Positions 60,324 through 64,000 of a DNA stretch of 64,000 bases are shown here, piece after piece. Location: assembly GCF_008868005.1 (NCBI RefSeq), contig NZ_WAAO01000003.1, positions 248,001 to 312,000 on the forward strand, in the 5' to 3' direction. Source of the stretch: Microbacterium algeriense (lineage in GTDB: Bacteria; Actinomycetota; Actinomycetes; Actinomycetales; Microbacteriaceae). The stretch's first letter is position 1. Each line of letters starts with the position of its first letter. The position numbers and the translations under genes are program-made. The notes under the pieces are model-generated. The model saw nothing but the letters and a program-made list of their open reading frames with translations, was not told the DNA's origin and made no database searches.

Positions 60324-61450
60324 GATCTCGCCCGGTCGAGAGGCAAGGGGGAGAATTCCGCGCGAACGACGAACCGGTCGGGCTCGCGCGTCACCGTCAT
60401 CACGCCCCCCGCGCCCCCCACTCGCTCTCGCAGGCGCGCGAGCCCGCGCTCCGGGTCGGTTCGGCTCTCAGCGACGCCGTCGTTCGCCACCTCCACCATC
60501 CGCGAGGATGCTCTGATGCTCACGACAGTAGGTTGCGCATGGCGTAGCAGGTTGGTGGTCGCTTCGCGCAGCACATGGGCGAGGGTCAACTGCGGCACAA
60601 CGCCCTCCGCCAGATCGACGTGTGCGTGCACCGCGATGCCTGCCGACTCGCAGAGGCGCTTCGCGTTCTCGAACTCCACCGCGAGGTTGAGCTCGTAGCG
60701 GTCGACTGTCATGGCGCGGGTCTGCGAGATGGTTTCGCGAGCCAAGCGCTGAATCTCGAGCATCTCGGACTCCGCGCGTTCCGGGTCGTCCCGCACCATC
60801 CCGTGCGCGACCGCGGACTTCAGTTTGATCACGTGGAGGGACTGGCCCTGGATGTCGTGCAGGTCGTTGATGAACCTGGCCCTCTCCCGTCCCACCGCCA
60901 GTTGTGTCTCCATCTGTCTCATACGCTCGAAACGTCGCGCGATCGACCATGCCCGTTCGCTGACGCCGATCACCGCGGCAGCGAAGAGAACACCGAGGAA
61001 CGGCAACAGAAGATAGGTGGCTGCACGCTCAGCGGTGATGGGGCGGAGGATAAACGCGACCGCACCCAGCGAGGCCACCGCGAGCGCGAAGATCAGCACC
61101 CACAGGACTCGTCGACGGACGCGCACGATCATCAGGGAGCCGACCAGGGCGAGCGGCAAGAAGCTCAACGGACTCGTCATCAGCGCGGCGCCGGCGAGCC
61201 ACGCCGTAGCGGTCACGACGATTGCGAACACGGACCGGGGAGGGTAACCGTCGAGGTCCCACTCGCGCAGCACTCCGAGCGTGAGCAGGAGGCACACGGC
61301 GGCGAGGAGCCCTTCCCCCCAGCTTCTGGTGGTCAACGCGACTCCGAGCAAGGTCAGCGGCGCGATGGTCAGCACGGCAGTCACCATCGCCTGCCGTCGC
61401 ATTCGCGATGCCATCGGGTCTTCGGTGGCGATCTGCTCGTCGGTCGTCAT
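60320..61450 (-). CDS. DesK-type sensor histidine kinase (system 2)
   Basis: A 376-residue sensor with about six N-terminal membrane helices and no large extracellular domain. The phospho-acceptor box is NDLHDIQGQSLHVIKLKSAVAHG, the N box LREATTNLLRHAQPTVVSI, and the ATPase end GLARLRERVGGAGGVMTVTREPD. The ATG overlaps the stop of the small membrane gene (ATGA) and its own stop overlaps the response regulator. It is a paralogue of system 1. Confidence 0.9.
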   Translation of the reverse strand: MTTDEQIATEDPMASRMRRQAMVTAVLTIAPLTLLGVALTTRSWGEGLLAAVCLLLTLGVLREWDLDGYPPRSVFAIVVTATAWLAGAALMTSPLSFLPLALVGSLMIVRVRRRVLWVLIFALAVASLGAVAFILRPITAERAATYLLLPFLGVLFAAAVIGVSERAWSIARRFERMRQMETQLAVGRERARFINDLHDIQGQSLHVIKLKSAVAHGMVRDDPERAESEMLEIQRLARETISQTRAMTVDRYELNLAVEFENAKRLCESAGIAVHAHVDLAEGVVPQLTLAHVLREATTNLLRHAQPTVVSIRASSRMVEVANDGVAESRTDPERGLARLRERVGGAGGVMTVTREPDRFVVRAEFSPLPLDRARS

Positions 61451-61689
61451 GTCTCGCTTCGTGCCCGTCTCCTCAGTGCCCGGCCCACGGCGATCTTGCC
61501 GACCACGGCTGCGACCAGGATCACGAGCGCCACGTACTGGATCGCGCCGTTATCGAGGAAGAAGCCCGTCACTCCCCCAGGAAGCGAGGCCAGCAGTCCG
61601 ATGCCGTAATAGGAGAAGGCCGCATACGAGGAAAGCACCGTGATCGCCAGCACGATCACCACGTTCAGCAAGACATCAAGTGACTTCAT
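61447..61689 (-). CDS. small two-helix membrane protein, first gene of two-component operon 2
   Basis: An 80-residue protein with two hydrophobic helices (LLNVVIVLAITVLSSYAAFSYYGIGLLASL and IQYVALVILVAAVVGKIAVGRAL) and a basic tail RRRARSET. No recognised domain. GGAGG lies twelve bases before the ATG. It overlaps the histidine kinase by four bases, so it is tightly co-translated with it and may be an accessory membrane component of the sensor. Confidence 0.7.
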   Translation of the reverse strand: MKSLDVLLNVVIVLAITVLSSYAAFSYYGIGLLASLPGGVTGFFLDNGAIQYVALVILVAAVVGKIAVGRALRRRARSET

Positions 61690-61746
61690 GATTCCAGCCT
61701 CCGGAGTCGACCGCCCACCCGACAGTGGCGGACATCACCACTTCTT

Positions 61747-61760
61747 GTGACAAGCGTCAC
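61747..61760. promoter_or_regulatory. Palindromic operator GTGACA-NN-TGTCAC, copy 3
   Basis: The plus strand reads GTGACAAGCGTCAC; it differs at one base from the reverse complement of copy 1 (GTGACAAGTGTCAC). It lies 58 bases upstream of the first gene of two-component operon 2, consistent with autoregulation by the response regulator of that operon. Confidence 0.7.
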
Positions 61761-61818
61761 CACCCTCCGGCTCGTGCTCCCCGAGATGCGGACGACTCAC
61801 CGCCCGCATAATTGTGTA

Positions 61819-61836
61819 CTATTCAATACAGAATAG
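61819..61836. promoter_or_regulatory. Inverted repeat CTATTC-N6-GAATAG upstream of the aldo/keto reductase
   Basis: CTATTC (61819-61824) and GAATAG (61831-61836) are perfect inverses separated by AATACA. The segment is unusually AT-rich for this chromosome and starts 43 bases before the reductase ATG, next to a CATAAT at 61807-61812. It looks like a repressor operator, but no regulator gene lies immediately beside it. Confidence 0.55.
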
Positions 61837-61878
61837 CGGCGGGTCGGGGATCACGTCGAGACACGGACGGACGGACGA

Positions 61879-62850
61879 ATGAAGACAGCGCACCTCGGGA
61901 CACTCGAAGTACCTCGGCTGGGCCTGGGTGTGATGGGCATGTCGGCCTTCTACACGGGTGCAGGGGGCCCGGAAGCCGATCATGTGCGCACCATCCACCG
62001 CGCAATGGACCTCGGCGTGACCATGTTCGACACCGCTGAGGTCTGCGGCCCCTTCACCAACGAGGAACTGCTCGGCAAAGCTCTGCAGGGACGCCGCGAT
62101 CGCGCCGTGATCGCGACCAAGTTCGGCCTCATCTCGCACACGGGCCGACCGGCTCCCGACAGCTCGCCACAGAATGTTCGGCTCGCCGTGGAAAACTCGC
62201 TGCGCCGGCTGCGCACGGACGTCATCGACCTGTATTACCAGCACCGCGTTGACCCGAACACGCCCATCGAGGAGACGTTCGGCGCGCTGTCAGAGCTCGT
62301 CTCGGAAGGTAAGGTCCGCCATCTCGGTCTCTCGGAGGCCAGGGCCGACACGGTTCGTCGGGCGCATGCCGTGCACCCGGTGACCGCCGTGCAGACCGAG
62401 TACTCGCTCTGGACGAGAGGCGTGGAGGAGGAACTGCTGCCCACTCTCACGGAGCTGGGCGCGGGACTCGTCCCCTACTCCCCCCTCGGCCACGGCTTTC
62501 TGGCCGGCGGCATCCGCACGCTCGATGGCCTGGCACCTGACGACTGGCGCCGAAGCAACCCCCGTTTCAGCGGCGACAACCTGCAGAGGAACCTCGCGAT
62601 CGTCGATGAGGTGCAAGCGGTCGCGCGCGAATCCGACGCGACTCCGGCTCAGGTGGCACTCGCCTGGCTGCTGGCCCGCGGACCGATGATCGCACCGATT
62701 CCGGGCACCACCAGGATCACTCGCCTCGAAGAGAACCTCGCCGCAGATGTCCTCGAGCTCTCGCCTGGGCAGCTCACCCGGCTCGACGCGCTCCCCCGAC
62801 CCGACGGCGAGCGCCATTCGGCGGCCGACATGGCCGCGATCGATCGCTGA
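61879..62850 (+). CDS. aldo/keto reductase family protein with Cys at the catalytic Tyr position
   Basis: A 323-residue TIM-barrel protein. The catalytic tetrad region normally reads FDTAEVYGPFTNEELLG; here it is FDTAEVCGPFTNEELLG, so residue 56 is Cys, from a TGC codon at 62044-62046. Asp51, the Lys of VIATKFGL and the His of YYQHRVDP are intact, as is the C-terminal NADPH-binding IPGTTRITRLEENL. With the proton donor gone, normal carbonyl reduction should be impaired. The gene otherwise looks full length and undamaged. Confidence 0.9.
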   Translation: MKTAHLGTLEVPRLGLGVMGMSAFYTGAGGPEADHVRTIHRAMDLGVTMFDTAEVCGPFTNEELLGKALQGRRDRAVIATKFGLISHTGRPAPDSSPQNVRLAVENSLRRLRTDVIDLYYQHRVDPNTPIEETFGALSELVSEGKVRHLGLSEARADTVRRAHAVHPVTAVQTEYSLWTRGVEEELLPTLTELGAGLVPYSPLGHGFLAGGIRTLDGLAPDDWRRSNPRFSGDNLQRNLAIVDEVQAVARESDATPAQVALAWLLARGPMIAPIPGTTRITRLEENLAADVLELSPGQLTRLDALPRPDGERHSAADMAAIDR

Positions 62851-62972
62851 CGGTCGACCCGCCGCAGCTGGCCGGTGGGGGCGAGCGGCGATCCGTGCCC
62901 GCCGTCCGAGCCGACTCAGCGTCTCTTGAACTGAACGACACATCACCCTGATCACGCATCGATTGGAAAATC

Positions 62973-64000
62973 ATGAAGGACAACCCCATCCGAGTCGGAA
63001 TCATCGGCGCCGACACCGCAGCGAGCTGGGCAGGAGCGTCGCACATACCCGCGATCGCGGCCCAGCCGCGGTTCGTGCTGGAGGCCGTCGCGACAAGACG
63101 AGAGGAATCGGCGAAGCGGGCCGCGGAGGCATTCGGGGCACGGCGGTGGTTCGCTGATCCCTACGCCCTCATCGCCGACCCCGACATCGACCTCGTCACG
63201 GTCGCCGTGAAAGTGCCGGCCCACCGAGACCTCGTGGTAGCGGCGCTCACCGCGGGAAAGGCTGTCTACTCGGAATCTCCCCTCGGCGCGAATCTCGGTG
63301 AGACGGAAGAGATCGCCGAGGCCGTGGGTTCTCAGCACACGGCGATCGGCCTGCAGGGCAGTCTCAACCCCGCGGTGCGACGCGCGGCGGAGATCATCGC
63401 CGACGGGGCCATCGGGCGCGTGCTCTCCGCCCGGGTTCACGCGACGACGTTCGGCTACGGCCCGGAATCCATCTCGGCCTACGACTACTTCAACAAGCAA
63501 GAGTCGGGGGCCAGTTTCCTCACGATCACAACCGCGCACGTGCTGGACGTCATCGAGACCGTCCTCGGGCAGATCACCGAAGTGGACGCGAGGACCGAGA
63601 GACTCTGGCCGCAGGTGGTGCTCACCGATTCCGGTGAGACGTCGGAACGCGAGGTCGACGATCACATCGACCTGATCGCCAAGACGAGCTCAGGTGCCCC
63701 CGTGTCGGTTCAGGTGCTCGCGGGGGTCCCGATGGAGGACTCCCGATTCACGCTGGAGGTGCGCGGCGCAGAAGGATGGGTGAAGCTCGAGGGCAACCAC
63801 CCCGGCGGCGTCCAGGTCGGTGATCTCACCCTCTCGGCGAGCGTCGACTTCGCCGCGCCCGACGCGCCGGTCTCGTCCGGCGTGGGACCCACCGCTGCGG
63901 AATTCTGGGCGGGTGCTGCGATCAACGTGGGAGAGGTGTACGCGAGTCTTGCACGAGACATCGACGAGAACAGCTTTACGACGCCGGGCTTCGCTCACGC
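62973..64000 (+). CDS. Gfo/Idh/MocA family protein, Gal80-like, second copy (partial at window end)
   Basis: The first 342 residues of a second Gal80-like protein; the 3' end lies beyond the window. The Rossmann start is VGIIGADTAASWAGASHIPAIAAQ, and the EKP motif reads VYSESPLGANL, with Ser at the lysine position. It shares with the gene at 57430 the same architecture and phrases such as VTVAVKVPAHRDLV versus VVVAVKVPEHKQIV, so they are paralogues. The ribosome region before ATG 62973 (GATTGGAAAATC) resembles that at 56529. Confidence 0.87.
   Translation, partial: MKDNPIRVGIIGADTAASWAGASHIPAIAAQPRFVLEAVATRREESAKRAAEAFGARRWFADPYALIADPDIDLVTVAVKVPAHRDLVVAALTAGKAVYSESPLGANLGETEEIAEAVGSQHTAIGLQGSLNPAVRRAAEIIADGAIGRVLSARVHATTFGYGPESISAYDYFNKQESGASFLTITTAHVLDVIETVLGQITEVDARTERLWPQVVLTDSGETSEREVDDHIDLIAKTSSGAPVSVQVLAGVPMEDSRFTLEVRGAEGWVKLEGNHPGGVQVGDLTLSASVDFAAPDAPVSSGVGPTAAEFWAGAAINVGEVYASLARDIDENSFTTPGFAH

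Overview
This is a chromosomal stretch of a high-GC actinobacterium, most likely a Microbacteriaceae member close to Microbacterium. Reasons: very high GC with strong third-position bias, many genes whose start codon lies exactly six bases after a TANNNT-like -10 hexamer (leaderless transcription), family content such as the DIP1984 and DUF1905 proteins, a DtxR-type iron box, and an actinobacterial Erm-type methyltransferase. There are no rRNA or tRNA genes, CRISPR arrays, insertion sequences or phage genes. About 65 protein genes cover nearly all of the window.

Layout. 1-3154: tail of a TrkH-type K+ transporter coupled to its TrkA regulator, then an ABC-2 exporter pair. 3177-3412: a patch of 18-bp tandem repeats. 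3438-20675: housekeeping and repair genes (proC, CDF transporter, tadA, upp, a RecB-like nuclease/helicase, nadE, a nucleosidase, sbcC/sbcD, AlkA-type glycosylase) with GNAT enzymes and a small leaderless Cys-rich ORF before a winged-helix regulator. 20738-25427: iron-siderophore ABC importer divergent from a siderophore-interacting reductase, with a DtxR box between them. 25860-27343: promoter, 32-codon leader ORF, terminator hairpin and the RNA ligase RtcB, a probable attenuator. 27463-34252: membrane coiled-coil protein, hydrolases, MFS transporter, M20 peptidase, FUSC protein, thioredoxin-like protein. 34257-41937: one operon for an uncharacterised heterocycle pathway (NCS1 permease, HyuA-type protein, three tandem DUF917 proteins, PucR regulator). 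42174-52130: thrC, ogt, an Erm-type methyltransferase with its own leader ORF, a two-component system, a small exporter, an arginase-family enzyme, a CNNM-like protein, TerC behind a yybP-ykoY manganese riboswitch, and a GntR regulator.

From about 52450 rightwards the content is accessory in character: a truncated oxidoreductase pseudogene, a secreted TAP-like hydrolase, a MerR/oxidoreductase/hydrolase cassette, two Gal80-like Gfo/Idh/MocA proteins that lack the catalytic EKP lysine, a CPBP membrane protease, a second two-component system and an aldo/keto reductase whose catalytic tyrosine position reads cysteine.

The links that recur are regulatory. The two DesK/LuxR-type two-component systems have nearly identical recognition helices, and both carry the palindrome GTGACA-NN-TGTCAC upstream; a third, one-mismatch copy precedes the CPBP gene. 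Three short ORFs (before the winged-helix gene, rtcB and erm) look like cis-acting peptide sensors. The best candidate for an undescribed system is the rtcB leader: a strong promoter, a short ORF rich in codons read by tRNAs that known anticodon nucleases attack, a terminator hairpin, and then an RNA-repair ligase.
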